Origin: a virus
Reading direction: 5' to 3' (one strand)
Length of the DNA: 35,348 bases
Virus record (IMG/VR): IMGVR_UViG_3300042154_004775
Span: 1-35,348 of that record
Part shown: piece after piece, positions 17,801 through 25,952 of the stretch
Position numbering within the stretch: position 1 is the stretch's first letter
Layout of the letters: every line of letters starts with the position of its first letter
The notes under the pieces: model-generated
Database searches by the model: none
What the model saw: only the letters and a program-made list of their open reading frames with translations
Told to the model about the DNA's origin: nothing
Position numbers and translations under genes: made by a program

Positions 17801-20409
17801 TTGGCTCCATCAAAAATTTGAGACCCTGCTGTTTCTCTTTCAAGCAGCGACAGAGAAGTGTAGTATTCCAGGTTCGAGACACGTTTTTCGATCTTTCCAA
17901 TATCACGCATTGTGTAGCGTTTATTGTCGATCATGTTTGGAATCGTGTCGGCGGCGCTGAAGGTATATGCACCAAGGCGCATTACATAAAGAACCATTGC
18001 GTCCTTTGGATCCTCAGGAGCCACCGGATTTGTGGAAGAAATACCCTTTACAACGCCGAACTTACCATTCTTGTCCACAAAGATTTTGTCAATGCGTGGA
18101 AGATAATACTGGATATCGGCTGTAATGATTGAGGTCGGACGAACCATACTCACGACAGAGGAACCGGTACCAGTAAAATTGTCACCCGAAGTTGCCTTTG
18201 TCGGACGGAAATCAATTACGTCACGGAGTTGGACGATACCCTTGGAAGATTGGAACGATGGAATATCATCATACGCAACCTGACCGGTGTAAGAATCAAC
18301 AGAGAAGTAATCTCCCGGTTGATGAGTAAAGTAATCCAACACAATAAGGAGTCGGCCCGTTGGAGCAGCTGCACTTGGTTTTAATTGGATTGTAGCAACA
18401 TCATAAAAATTATCGCGCTGGCCATTGTCGACATAATATCGATCTTTAATGTCAGGATTCCCATCGCCCGGATCAGCCGATGCATCGGTTGTTAAATTTG
18501 CCGACATGTATACAGCTTTTACTGCAAAAAGATCAGTAACACCTAAACTGATTGTTGAGCTTGGAGATGAAATTGGAACCGGATGATCAGTTTGAAGATT
18601 TTTGATCTTTTCACGGAGATTACGGCGAGTCGGAGCAATTACATGGACATGTCCTGATGTATAACCTGCAAAAACAAGTGTTACCGATGTTGCGCTAAAA
18701 CTGTCAAATACAACAGGAAGTACGGCACCGGTGGATTCAAGAATTGCAGTCCAATCGCTTGCGGTATTATTCTCAAAGATTTCATCGGCACTTGTAGGAA
18801 TTGTTACCTTACCAGCACCATCAAGGGGGCGACTATCATACTTCTTTTTTACCTGATAAAGAGTATCAATTAAATCATCGGAAGTACGAAGTGACTGGAC
18901 TGTATTTACTGGTAGACGGAATAAGAGAGAATTTGAACCAGTATTATAGAGAGTTGCATCAATTAGATCGGCTGTAAATTCTGCAGCAGAACCATATGAA
19001 TGACTTACATTATCAACATCGGCAAATGAACCGGTGGACATTACAATGTCGAATAGATATAGTTTGTATTTGGCTGCACTTGTACCGATTGTACCCGAAT
19101 CGTATTCAAAAGCACGCGCTCTTGCCGTACCAACAGAACTGGCACCATTCTTAAGGGTCATCTTACCGAATGTATTAATGTCGGGAAGACTTACTACTGT
19201 ATCCACAAGAACATAATTTCCGTATGATGATACGATCGAGGCGGTATTAAAATAGCCTTCATCACGTGCCTTTTCAACCTCGATATATGCGGTCTGTTCA
19301 AGTTGAATACGATAACCATTTACATATGCAACGGATGGCTCAAGACCAACGGCAAGATGGTTTTCGCCGTATGTTGTGGCCAATGTATCATTTGTAAGTG
19401 TAATTGGGTATGCATTGCGAAGCTGAGGAACGGTGTAAAGACCCCCGTTTGTATTGTCATTCAGAAGTTCGCGGATATTAATTTGGAATGGACGAACGGT
19501 GTAGTTGCCCGATTCTTCATATGTACGTTGAGCAAGAACATCTCCAAGTTCCGAATAAACTGTTCGCGCCGTCGCGGCAACCTTACCCTTTTTAATCAAA
19601 AGAAGCTGAATGATGTCTGCTTCATTACGATCGGCAAGATCAATAGGTTGTTTTGCAAGAGTGAGCTCAATCTGATAGCGATGAGCTCCGGGAGCAGCTT
19701 CATTTGGGTAGCCTAGAGCGTTATCGGTAAGTGTTGGATCATCGGCCGATGTCACAATGTTTTCGCTTACTGTATAAACAACCCGAGCGTCTGCATCAAC
19801 AATATATTTTTCAAGAATAATTGTTGCTGCTGGTGTGTAAACAAAGTTACCTGAAACAAAGAACACGCCTTCATTTACCGAAACTCTGCTACCATAACCA
19901 ACAGGGAAGTCGGTGTATGGTTTTACACGAACACGGCGAACAATGTCACCGTCCGAGAGAAGGTCTTCACCCTGAGTGAAAAGCTGTTGTATATTGTCAT
20001 CGGCACTCGAGGTATATTTTACAAAAATTGTAAGCGGATCGGTGAGTGTCGGAGCAGTTGCATCAACGACGGTCGCAGTAATACCACTGGTCACACCGGT
20101 AACAGTAGTACCAACCAGTTCTTCGTAGTAATTGTCAGCGGTATATGAGTCACCGTTGTAGGTAAAGGTCGATTCAAGTTTTACATATGCAAACTTAACA
20201 TCAAGAGAAGCAAGACCACCAACGGCGGCAGAGCCTTCCTTAAATACGTGGCGACCAAAGCGGTCGATCTGCGCCTGAAGCGCAGTCTGCATTTGAGTTA
20301 GCTCACGGGCCTGAACTGAATAACCAGGACGGAAAAGAATTCTTTGATAATTCTTTGTCTGGTCGTAATCGTCAAAATATGGAGCTGAGTCGTAGTATTT
20401 AAGTGGCAT
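14812..20409 (-). CDS. Very large DUF4815-type virion structural protein, 1865 aa
   Basis: It starts MPLKYYDSAPYFDDYDQTKN and RPGYSVQARELTQMQTALQ, the signature N-terminus of DUF4815 proteins next to gp8 in marine T4-like phages. The long middle is mixed alpha/beta. A proline-rich hinge lies at about 1250-1325 (PTQPVPVQTPPGN). It is followed by DPLAQSFIIDTAGGIF, QIRTMVNGAPT and SPVYLMQGAEYCFVV (about 1333-1420), a conserved block of large baseplate and fibre-connector proteins. The C-terminal third is beta-rich. It probably forms a baseplate periphery or fibre-attachment component in the place of the T4 gp9-gp12/gp10 set; that functional equation is inference. It follows gp8 by 8 nt and probably shares its transcript. 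It is the longest complete gene here. Confidence 0.88.
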   Translation of the reverse strand: MPLKYYDSAPYFDDYDQTKNYQRILFRPGYSVQARELTQMQTALQAQIDRFGRHVFKEGSAAVGGLASLDVKFAYVKLESTFTYNGDSYTADNYYEELVGTTVTGVTSGITATVVDATAPTLTDPLTIFVKYTSSADDNIQQLFTQGEDLLSDGDIVRRVRVKPYTDFPVGYGSRVSVNEGVFFVSGNFVYTPAATIILEKYIVDADARVVYTVSENIVTSADDPTLTDNALGYPNEAAPGAHRYQIELTLAKQPIDLADRNEADIIQLLLIKKGKVAATARTVYSELGDVLAQRTYEESGNYTVRPFQINIRELLNDNTNGGLYTVPQLRNAYPITLTNDTLATTYGENHLAVGLEPSVAYVNGYRIQLEQTAYIEVEKARDEGYFNTASIVSSYGNYVLVDTVVSLPDINTFGKMTLKNGASSVGTARARAFEYDSGTIGTSAAKYKLYLFDIVMSTGSFADVDNVSHSYGSAAEFTADLIDATLYNTGSNSLLFRLPVNTVQSLRTSDDLIDTLYQVKKKYDSRPLDGAGKVTIPTSADEIFENNTASDWTAILESTGAVLPVVFDSFSATSVTLVFAGYTSGHVHVIAPTRRNLREKIKNLQTDHPVPISSPSSTISLGVTDLFAVKAVYMSANLTTDASADPGDGNPDIKDRYYVDNGQRDNFYDVATIQLKPSAAAPTGRLLIVLDYFTHQPGDYFSVDSYTGQVAYDDIPSFQSSKGIVQLRDVIDFRPTKATSGDNFTGTGSSVVSMVRPTSIITADIQYYLPRIDKIFVDKNGKFGVVKGISSTNPVAPEDPKDAMVLYVMRLGAYTFSAADTIPNMIDNKRYTMRDIGKIEKRVSNLEYYTSLSLLERETAGSQIFDGANVRYKNGFVVDSFYGHNIGAITHPDYSVSMDKEQGRLRPMFFEDNTRLLWNESASSGLRKTGSLLTLNYYQSRYIEQPYSSYAEFVNPYNVFSWTGDLILSPNTDEWKETLRAPDVIIDQTGIYDTLVQMLDASGAIGTVWNEWRTNWTGSTQNVDTRTTVYDASPLITVTDTATTITTTNTTNLSRNGVRTSIVPDTVTTNMGDRVVEVNFVPFIRSRKIYFKASRMKPNTKVYAFFDSIPMADYVTSDTFVNYSSSTNSSNYFNATGHPDGSSNLITDANGDLQGSFVIPNTSVLKFKTGSRIFRLTNSSTNDLKGTETSAETVYYAQGIMNTVENQVVSTRVPQISRSAVNDQRVTVDTQSNTTVRQTYEWHIPLPTQPVPVQTPPGNTANPTVNGSGLPPKDDTVTGNPDIGTGTGAVPNWPVVGVTGPDNAIPSPTADTWPSPDWWWRQQAGFQELYIDPLAQSFIIDTAGGIFATSLDIYFAQKDDTAPVTVQIRTMVNGAPTQTVVPFSQTVKSAADITVSANASIATTFTFESPVYLMQGAEYCFVVMCNSDKHKIYVSELGEYDITTPSYRITKQPYNGVMFKSANASTWTPEQTKDIKFTLRRAAFAQTGTAVFNNSTIPVRALDIDPIQTTNASNIVRVHHKNHGHFAGSSFVTLANVTANSGTALNGIPVTQLNTTHSVISAEIDSYTIQVAASATSSGRGGSPDPLGSGTGAIPAVTATENKTFNVVHPIVQQSLIPATDIAWAARVTTGKSLAGSETPHTVSAYVDLKVNDNTEFTRPQTIVSAPNVSSLSTGSNSFILKGVMTTAIENISPVIDLDRMSVVTIANRIDNPIGSAASGYNVVHNFVAETQAIGGSVLSKYITRKVELNEPATALNIFTLVNKPSGTGIKLWYKVLASGADTNFETLGWTLKEPDSAIPTSDNPNDFTEAQYTITEGPSVVEGKATGNLNGVEFTAFAVKITFTSENSSRVPTCRDFRAIAIT

Positions 20410-20417
20410 ATGAAAAA

Positions 20418-21815
20418 TTAAAATTCAATGATGACCTTGATGTCTTCAATCTGAGAAGCCGAACGATTAATTGGCGCACGGTTTTCTAGGAAAAGAACTT
20501 CACCTGTAAAAGGTTGGACTTCCGGATCCAAGAGACCAGCACTTGATGCAATTGTCCCTGTGCCTCCAGTACCTGGCGAACCGGCAATACTTTCACTTAG
20601 TTGGAATGATCTATATCCAGTCTTATCATTCTGATGATAGAGGACAATACCCTCTTCGGCATCATAGGAGTCGATAAAAGCAACTGCACCAGAAGTGCCC
20701 CCGGTAATGTAATCACCCACGCTGAGTCCAGTGTGTGAAGTTAATTGGAGACCCTTTAATGAGCTAAGAGTTGTATCGGTTGCAATATTGGTTGTATCAA
20801 AAGAATATGGGTTCTTGACAATACCAATTTGGCGGAAGTTATTGTTTACGATAAAGTCGGTTCCACCTTCGGTACCGCTAAGACGGATACGGAGACCAAT
20901 GTAATAACCCCCGAGTTCGGAAACCGGATCTGTGCCATGCCCATTCTTAGGTGAGAGAACAGCACGAGCGGTTGCGCCGGTACCATTCCCACCTGTAAGA
21001 GTGACATAAGCAACCTTGTAACCGGAACCTGCATTTGTCTGGAAAGTAGAACCCGTACCTGTTACTCTTACTTCGGTAACTTCGCCGGCAGAAATAACTG
21101 CGGTGGCAACTGCACCGGAACCATCACCGAATACGTCGACAGTAGGAGCAACGGTGTAATTTGAACCACCATTAGTAACTACATAACGGTAGATTTTACC
21201 GCCAAGTTGGTCGGCACTATCATTTTGATATTCATATTTAACTTGTTCATCGGCAGAAAGATCATTTATATCTCCGCCCGTTGGAATTTTTACCGTTTTT
21301 ACAGGGATATAGAAGTTTGTGAGGAACTTTGTTGCTTCCGTAGTGAATACGGTAAACATATACTTCCAGATATAGCCATCGGCTTCGGCCGTTGGATTTA
21401 TGTTGGTCTGCGTTGGTTTTACTGTAGAACCCAAGCCAGTGGCCGGTGCTTTAATACATTTGTAAACCTTAAATTCATCGGTAATTATATAGAAGTTATC
21501 CGAGAATATATTGTCATCTGCATCATCCCAAGCAGCATAAACACTACCTGAAATCCAGTCGTGACGTGGAATTATATTTATGACATCGGACGCCGAAGCG
21601 CGCTTCAGCGCAATCGCATTCTGCCACGCATCATTAACATCAACAACAACGTCTACCGGATTCGGAGCCTCGGTATCGGTATTGTCGGTAATGACGTCGG
21701 ACCAAGCATCGGATTTGCCAATAAAGAGATACACGCTGTTGTCAGTATCGATAATTGAATCACGGAAGTTGTTGGCATTTTCCGTGCGAAAGTTTGATGT
21801 GATGATTGCTGCCAT
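20418..21815 (-). CDS. 8: Baseplate wedge subunit gp8
   Basis: The N-terminus (AAIITSNFRTENANNFRDSI, then SVYLFIGKSDAW) and the segment SDNFYIITDEFKVYKCI followed by ADGYIWKYMFTV match gp8 of T4-like phages, a dimer in the baseplate wedge. At 465 aa it is longer than T4 gp8 (334 aa). The extra length is a Gly-rich beta region (GGSNYTVAPTVDVFGDGSG, VTLTGGNGTGATA; about residues 210-290) and a C-terminal addition, as in marine relatives. It sits between the gp7-like gene and DUF4815. An exact late promoter lies about 70 nt upstream, inside the end of the preceding gene. Confidence 0.85.
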   Translation of the reverse strand: MAAIITSNFRTENANNFRDSIIDTDNSVYLFIGKSDAWSDVITDNTDTEAPNPVDVVVDVNDAWQNAIALKRASASDVINIIPRHDWISGSVYAAWDDADDNIFSDNFYIITDEFKVYKCIKAPATGLGSTVKPTQTNINPTAEADGYIWKYMFTVFTTEATKFLTNFYIPVKTVKIPTGGDINDLSADEQVKYEYQNDSADQLGGKIYRYVVTNGGSNYTVAPTVDVFGDGSGAVATAVISAGEVTEVRVTGTGSTFQTNAGSGYKVAYVTLTGGNGTGATARAVLSPKNGHGTDPVSELGGYYIGLRIRLSGTEGGTDFIVNNNFRQIGIVKNPYSFDTTNIATDTTLSSLKGLQLTSHTGLSVGDYITGGTSGAVAFIDSYDAEEGIVLYHQNDKTGYRSFQLSESIAGSPGTGGTGTIASSAGLLDPEVQPFTGEVLFLENRAPINRSASQIEDIKVIIEF

Positions 21816-21829
21816 ATTAGAAATTTATC

Positions 21830-23032
21830 TTAAGGTATTGAAGAGATGGTTATCTCGGAGCCGACGTTATTCCAAGGGACAACGTTATTTATAGTGTCCT
21901 GGACGGTATAATTTGCGTAAGAATACATTGATGTACCTGGATCAAAAAAATGTGCGATTGAATTATAACGAGTCTTGAGCATGGTACGATGCTCCGAATT
22001 GGTTGCTTTGATAGGAATCTGGTCGATAAGAACAGTAAATTCTGTACCGACATATCCTGCGGTGACCTGAAATTTAATGTTAGTAAACTTGCCAGCCGTT
22101 GTAAAGGCCGTACGGAGGTATGGTTCCGCGCCCGGCGGTATTATTTCATCTAAACGATACTTTTTAGGAAATGAAATAAGTGCCTGTGTATCAGGCATAC
22201 CAACAAAAACATTGACCGGAAGGTCTTCATCTCCGATGAGACCGGGCTGGAGACGCCGCATGGAACTAAAAATACGGCGATCGTCTTTATCCACATTATC
22301 AATATCAAGATCAGTGAAGAAATTGGAATTATCAAGATAAATTACAATTTCACCAAAAAAGATGAAACCAGCCGGGTGAACCAACTTATTGAATGGATTA
22401 CTCCATGCATCGACATTATTGCCGGTGCGGATAACGTATGAAAACTGTTGATAAAAGTATGAGTCCTGAATTTTTATTGTATCCGAAAGGAAACCCTTAT
22501 TGCTGGTATAGATGCCTGGTTCAAAAAGTGGGTTACCTGCCGAATCATAAAGACGATTTCCCAGTTGATCATAAATCGGACGACGACCATTTCTATCCCA
22601 TGTTCCCGATGAAGGAATCAGCATATCATTTTTGGGATAATAGACTTCCGCAGTATCGTCAAACAGAATCTTAAAAAACAAAACAATAGAATCGCTGGAA
22701 CCGCGCACCGAATAGTATTGCATTAGGTTCTTGTACAGCTTTACTTTATCAAGAATCTGATTCTGGAGAGTTTTGGGAATTGATGCGGCAATTTCCTTTT
22801 GGATTAGATCAATGTACTTATTTTCTGCAAGGTCAATATCTCTTGAATTGTTGATTGAATTTAATTCATAGCTTGTCTGCCCAATTTCATTTAGGTGACT
22901 GTAATAATCTTTAAGGAGACCGATTAAAGCCGTCGAAGAAGAACGCAATTGGCTTGGAACCAATGATTCAACACGGATCGTTTCCTTCGTCTTACGACGA
23001 GTGCTTGCAAGAGTCTCAATCGAATGGGGCAT
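21830..23032 (-). CDS. Baseplate wedge protein, gp7-like
   Basis: The 400-aa product has a helical N-terminus with LIGLLKDYYSHLNEIGQ, then IDLAENKYIDLIQKEIAASI, KNLMQYYSVRGSSDSIVLFF and VYYPKNDMLIPSSG. This layout is conserved in myovirus baseplate wedge proteins. It lies between gp6 and gp8, where T4 has gp7, and is much shorter than T4 gp7 (1032 aa). It is therefore best called gp7-like by position and general fold; I do not claim full orthology. Its start is 2 nt past the gp6 stop, so translation is probably coupled. Confidence 0.72.
   Translation of the reverse strand: MPHSIETLASTRRKTKETIRVESLVPSQLRSSSTALIGLLKDYYSHLNEIGQTSYELNSINNSRDIDLAENKYIDLIQKEIAASIPKTLQNQILDKVKLYKNLMQYYSVRGSSDSIVLFFKILFDDTAEVYYPKNDMLIPSSGTWDRNGRRPIYDQLGNRLYDSAGNPLFEPGIYTSNKGFLSDTIKIQDSYFYQQFSYVIRTGNNVDAWSNPFNKLVHPAGFIFFGEIVIYLDNSNFFTDLDIDNVDKDDRRIFSSMRRLQPGLIGDEDLPVNVFVGMPDTQALISFPKKYRLDEIIPPGAEPYLRTAFTTAGKFTNIKFQVTAGYVGTEFTVLIDQIPIKATNSEHRTMLKTRYNSIAHFFDPGTSMYSYANYTVQDTINNVVPWNNVGSEITISSIP
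21886..21893 (-). promoter_or_regulatory. T4-type late promoter (TATAAATA) inside the gp7-like gene, for gp8
   Basis: Exact TATAAATA on the minus strand within the last 22 codons of the gp7-like gene. A start near 21880 would give gp8 a leader of about 65 nt. Being inside a coding region it could be chance, but five other exact copies in the window all fall just upstream of genes. Confidence 0.55.
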
Positions 23033-23034
23033 GA

Positions 23035-24861
23035 TTAACGGTGGCGAGCAGTTGTATTGTAATTAATCGCACCAGCAGAACCTGCAACAGCAATTGTATC
23101 AATTTCTCCGATGACAGTTGTGCTCAATAGATCAATTTCAAGAAGTTGATTTCTTTTTGGAGCCAGGTCATTCGAATTCGGAACCACGGTAATACGGATT
23201 GAGGTATCATTATCTGGTCTGAAACCTGAAAGAGTTACCTTACCTGAAGCAGGCTCAATCAGTCCGGCATCTTTAATTCTAATTCTGCTACCATTTACAA
23301 CTTTATACAGGTAAACGGTGCGGTTGTTTGTCCCGTTGATGGGTGTATCACCAAAGTAATGCTCGACGCCATTAATTAAAAATGCAGAAGACTCAATGAT
23401 GTCTTCCGTAGAAGATGTTTGATAGATTGGTGATGAGTATTCTAGGATAAATGAATTGTTTACAGCCGGGTTGGGTGTAATGTTCTTGTACATGTATACA
23501 CGTGCCGCAGAATTCAGAATTGATGGATCGGATTTGTCAATATCTCTGAGGAATTGAGAAAAACGAAAAACACCATCGAACTTTTTCAGGTTATTGTCGT
23601 TATAATTGCTTATGGTATTACGGATCAAAGCCTGAAGTTCAATCTTGGTGCGATCGGTAAGATTTGGATTGTATTTAAAATACACATCAAGAGTAAGGTA
23701 TGTGTATTGCGGATCCACAATCACCGGAGTAATTGATACCACATTCTTACCCTTCAGTACGGTACCGGTGATAAAATTCTTTTGGTCGGCACTAAGAAAA
23801 TCGGCGCCGTTTGGTTTAATTGCAATGTAAACCTTACCGTAATCCGGGTCTTGTTGGTCCTCGCCGCCCCAAACGGAAATACTTTCGATATAACCAACGC
23901 TCTTTAGAATGAGTGCGCGATAGTCATCGGCAGTTACGGCACGATTCTGCGCAACAAATGTAAGCGGAGCATTGTAACGGACCGACTCAATACTTTCACG
24001 AAAAGATCCACCATATGAAGCCGTTACGGTTGTTACCGATGTTACATTGTAACCGGAAACCATATCGCTTGCGGTAAATGATGTGGCTCCGTTTGCTGTT
24101 CTACCACTTGTATAGACATACTCAATTTCTACAATATTATTTGAAATTGGTTTTCTACCAAGAATACCATCACCAAAATAGATTTCATACGTGCCAATTG
24201 AATCTTCTTGTAGATAATAAATCTGAGATGAATTGTTGATACCGACAAGAGTTGTAAATTTGGTATAAATCGAGTATTCTTCAGACTCCTCATTTGCCTT
24301 AACACGAACACGCATTGTGTTTGTATCAATATTTTCATCAGTTATTTTAAACTTCTGATTCACTAATGAATTGTCAACTCTGTAAAGCATGCGTTTCAGA
24401 GTTCCCTGAGTCACTTCAACATTAGTAAAAGAGTAAACACCATTTAACAATGGAGCCTGAATTGGTTCAAGAACAACAAATGAATACGATGTTTGGTCCA
24501 AAGTAGTATTAAAACTGGTACCACGTGCCAAAGTAATATATGCCGGAGGATTTGTACCAGCGGTAACATTGAAGCTAATGACTGCCTTGGAAGATGAAAA
24601 AGAACGAGGAACATAACCCAGAAGTTTGGCATGTGAAACTACATTACCACGAATCTGAGCAGAATCCAGAAAACTCTCATTCAATGAAAGATGCGCAACC
24701 ATTGCGTTGTAGTGGGTATTGTACGCAAGAATATCTAGAAGAAGAGAAAGACCCGAACCATCAAAGTCCCAAGAATCATATTTGGTCTGAGAACGGAAGT
24801 GATCTTTAATGGAATCTTTGATTTTATCAAAATCAAGTTCTGTTACGTTGAATTGAGCCAT
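23035..24861 (-). CDS. 6: Baseplate wedge subunit gp6
   Basis: The 608-aa length is close to T4 gp6 (660 aa). The N-terminal motif FDKIKDSIKDHFRSQTKYDS, then SGLSLLLDILAYNTHYNAMV, LNESFLDSAQIRGNVVSHAK and LLGYVPRS is diagnostic of gp6/J-like wedge proteins, which dimerise to form the inner ring of the baseplate. The centre has IYFGDGILGRKPISNN, the ring-interaction region of the Baseplate_J family. It follows gp25 (9-nt gap) and precedes the gp7-like gene (2 nt), forming one wedge operon. Confidence 0.92.
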   Translation of the reverse strand: MAQFNVTELDFDKIKDSIKDHFRSQTKYDSWDFDGSGLSLLLDILAYNTHYNAMVAHLSLNESFLDSAQIRGNVVSHAKLLGYVPRSFSSSKAVISFNVTAGTNPPAYITLARGTSFNTTLDQTSYSFVVLEPIQAPLLNGVYSFTNVEVTQGTLKRMLYRVDNSLVNQKFKITDENIDTNTMRVRVKANEESEEYSIYTKFTTLVGINNSSQIYYLQEDSIGTYEIYFGDGILGRKPISNNIVEIEYVYTSGRTANGATSFTASDMVSGYNVTSVTTVTASYGGSFRESIESVRYNAPLTFVAQNRAVTADDYRALILKSVGYIESISVWGGEDQQDPDYGKVYIAIKPNGADFLSADQKNFITGTVLKGKNVVSITPVIVDPQYTYLTLDVYFKYNPNLTDRTKIELQALIRNTISNYNDNNLKKFDGVFRFSQFLRDIDKSDPSILNSAARVYMYKNITPNPAVNNSFILEYSSPIYQTSSTEDIIESSAFLINGVEHYFGDTPINGTNNRTVYLYKVVNGSRIRIKDAGLIEPASGKVTLSGFRPDNDTSIRITVVPNSNDLAPKRNQLLEIDLLSTTVIGEIDTIAVAGSAGAINYNTTARHR

Positions 24862-24870
24862 GGTGGTAAA

Positions 24871-25326
24871 TTAGCGAAGTCTTTGTAGGTAAAGAGTCAT
24901 GTCGACCGAGCGATTTGGTACAATTACTCTAAAGGAGATTGTGATCCCGTAACGGTTGTTGTCGGAATCGTCAACAATATCGACACCAACGGAATCAATT
25001 CTTGGTTCATATCGATCAAGAATGTAATGAATTGCGTTACGGAGTGACGCAATTGTGAGTCGGTCGGCTGGTTCAAACAACATTCCACTGATATTGCCAC
25101 CCACATTCGGTTGAAACGGTCTTTCGTTAAAATTTGTAAGAACAAGATTTCTTACGGCATAAACAACGGCATCAATATCTGTAAGTGGAACAATATCACC
25201 ACCCGTAACTCCATCCAAAGTAAGACTCAGGTCGAAATCGGTGTACAGAGCTTTCTTGGATACAACCGCCGATATGGTATCGGTGACATTGTAATCGGAA
25301 TAATTCTGTGAACGGATCGCTGGCAT
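24871..25326 (-). CDS. 25: Baseplate wedge subunit gp25 (GPW/gp25 family)
   Basis: The 151-aa product (T4 gp25 is 132 aa) shows the GPW_gp25 fold. It has YTDFDLSLTL at the N-terminus, then DAVVYAVRNLVLTNFNERPF with the conserved ERPF motif, PNVGGNISGMLFEP, and YILDRYEPRIDSVGVDI with the EPR motif of the family. gp25 is the central joint of the wedge, where it binds gp6 and primes sheath assembly. The ATG lacks a Shine-Dalgarno and an exact late promoter sits 10 nt upstream. Confidence 0.92.
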   Translation of the reverse strand: MPAIRSQNYSDYNVTDTISAVVSKKALYTDFDLSLTLDGVTGGDIVPLTDIDAVVYAVRNLVLTNFNERPFQPNVGGNISGMLFEPADRLTIASLRNAIHYILDRYEPRIDSVGVDIVDDSDNNRYGITISFRVIVPNRSVDMTLYLQRLR

Positions 25327-25336
25327 AGAGTGATGC

Positions 25337-25344
25337 TATTTATA
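25337..25344 (-). promoter_or_regulatory. T4-type late promoter (TATAAATA), 10 nt before gp25
   Basis: Exact TATAAATAG on the minus strand, exactly 10 nt before the gp25 ATG, in the 37-nt gap after the 191-aa gene. The predicted transcript has a leader of about 5 nt. Confidence 0.75.
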
Positions 25345-25363
25345 ACACTTTCCGGATGTTATT

Positions 25364-25939
25364 TTACGGGTTCGGTCGATCCAGAGTAGGCTTGGACGCA
25401 ATATAACCTGCGGCTTGAGCACTAGTCGATGAATTTGATTCTATTGAATTGGATATACTTTGCACATTTAGTAAGCCAGAAGCAACATCTTTATCTTTAA
25501 CATTCTGTTTGAGCGCAGCAATATCGGCATATACAGAATTCACAGTCTGAAATAATTCATTATCGGGTATCGAGGGTATTATATCGTTTACCGAAGGCAT
25601 TGTAATATTACACTTTAAGTTGGACAATTTATTCTGAATTGCTGTAAGTAGGTCGGTGTATGCTTTAGCAAGTTCGGCGTATGTTGCCACCACCTTTAGG
25701 TACATTTCGTAATACTTACCCGCTTGCTTTTTTGCCCAAGTAATCAACTTTTTTAAATTTGTTGGTGGTAGTGCCAATTCAAGAAGGTCTGCCATTTGTT
25801 GAAGCAGAGCTTCCAATTGCCCCTTAATCATCTCCTCGACCTTTTTAATAAGTTGTTCTAGTGCTCTACAATCTGGAATCTGTTCGATTTCATTTGTAAC
25901 CGTTTTTACCCATTCTGTATTGACGTATCCCGTTGACAT
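25364..25939 (-). CDS. Helical protein of unknown function between gp5 and gp25, 191 aa
   Basis: I do not recognise the family. The first 120 residues are strongly helical and amphipathic (EQLIKKVEEMIKGQLEALLQ, KLITWAKKQAGKYYEMYLK, AELAKAYTDLLTAIQNKLS). A Pro/Ser linker follows with MPSVNDIIPSIPDNE, then a second helix and a Ser-rich tail. It has one isolated cysteine near the N-terminus (IPDCRALE) and another in LKCNITMPS. The gene has a good Shine-Dalgarno (AAGGAG) and lies 13 nt after gp5, in the hub/wedge operon. A minor hub or tail component, or an assembly factor, is inferred from position only. There is no PAAR-type metal site. Confidence 0.75.
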   Translation of the reverse strand: MSTGYVNTEWVKTVTNEIEQIPDCRALEQLIKKVEEMIKGQLEALLQQMADLLELALPPTNLKKLITWAKKQAGKYYEMYLKVVATYAELAKAYTDLLTAIQNKLSNLKCNITMPSVNDIIPSIPDNELFQTVNSVYADIAALKQNVKDKDVASGLLNVQSISNSIESNSSTSAQAAGYIASKPTLDRPNP

Positions 25940-25952
25940 AATTTAGTTCTCC

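Noticed and set aside
21560-21580. CATAAATA-like sequence on the minus strand inside gp8
   Set aside because: It has one mismatch, lies deep inside a coding region, and no gene starts nearby.
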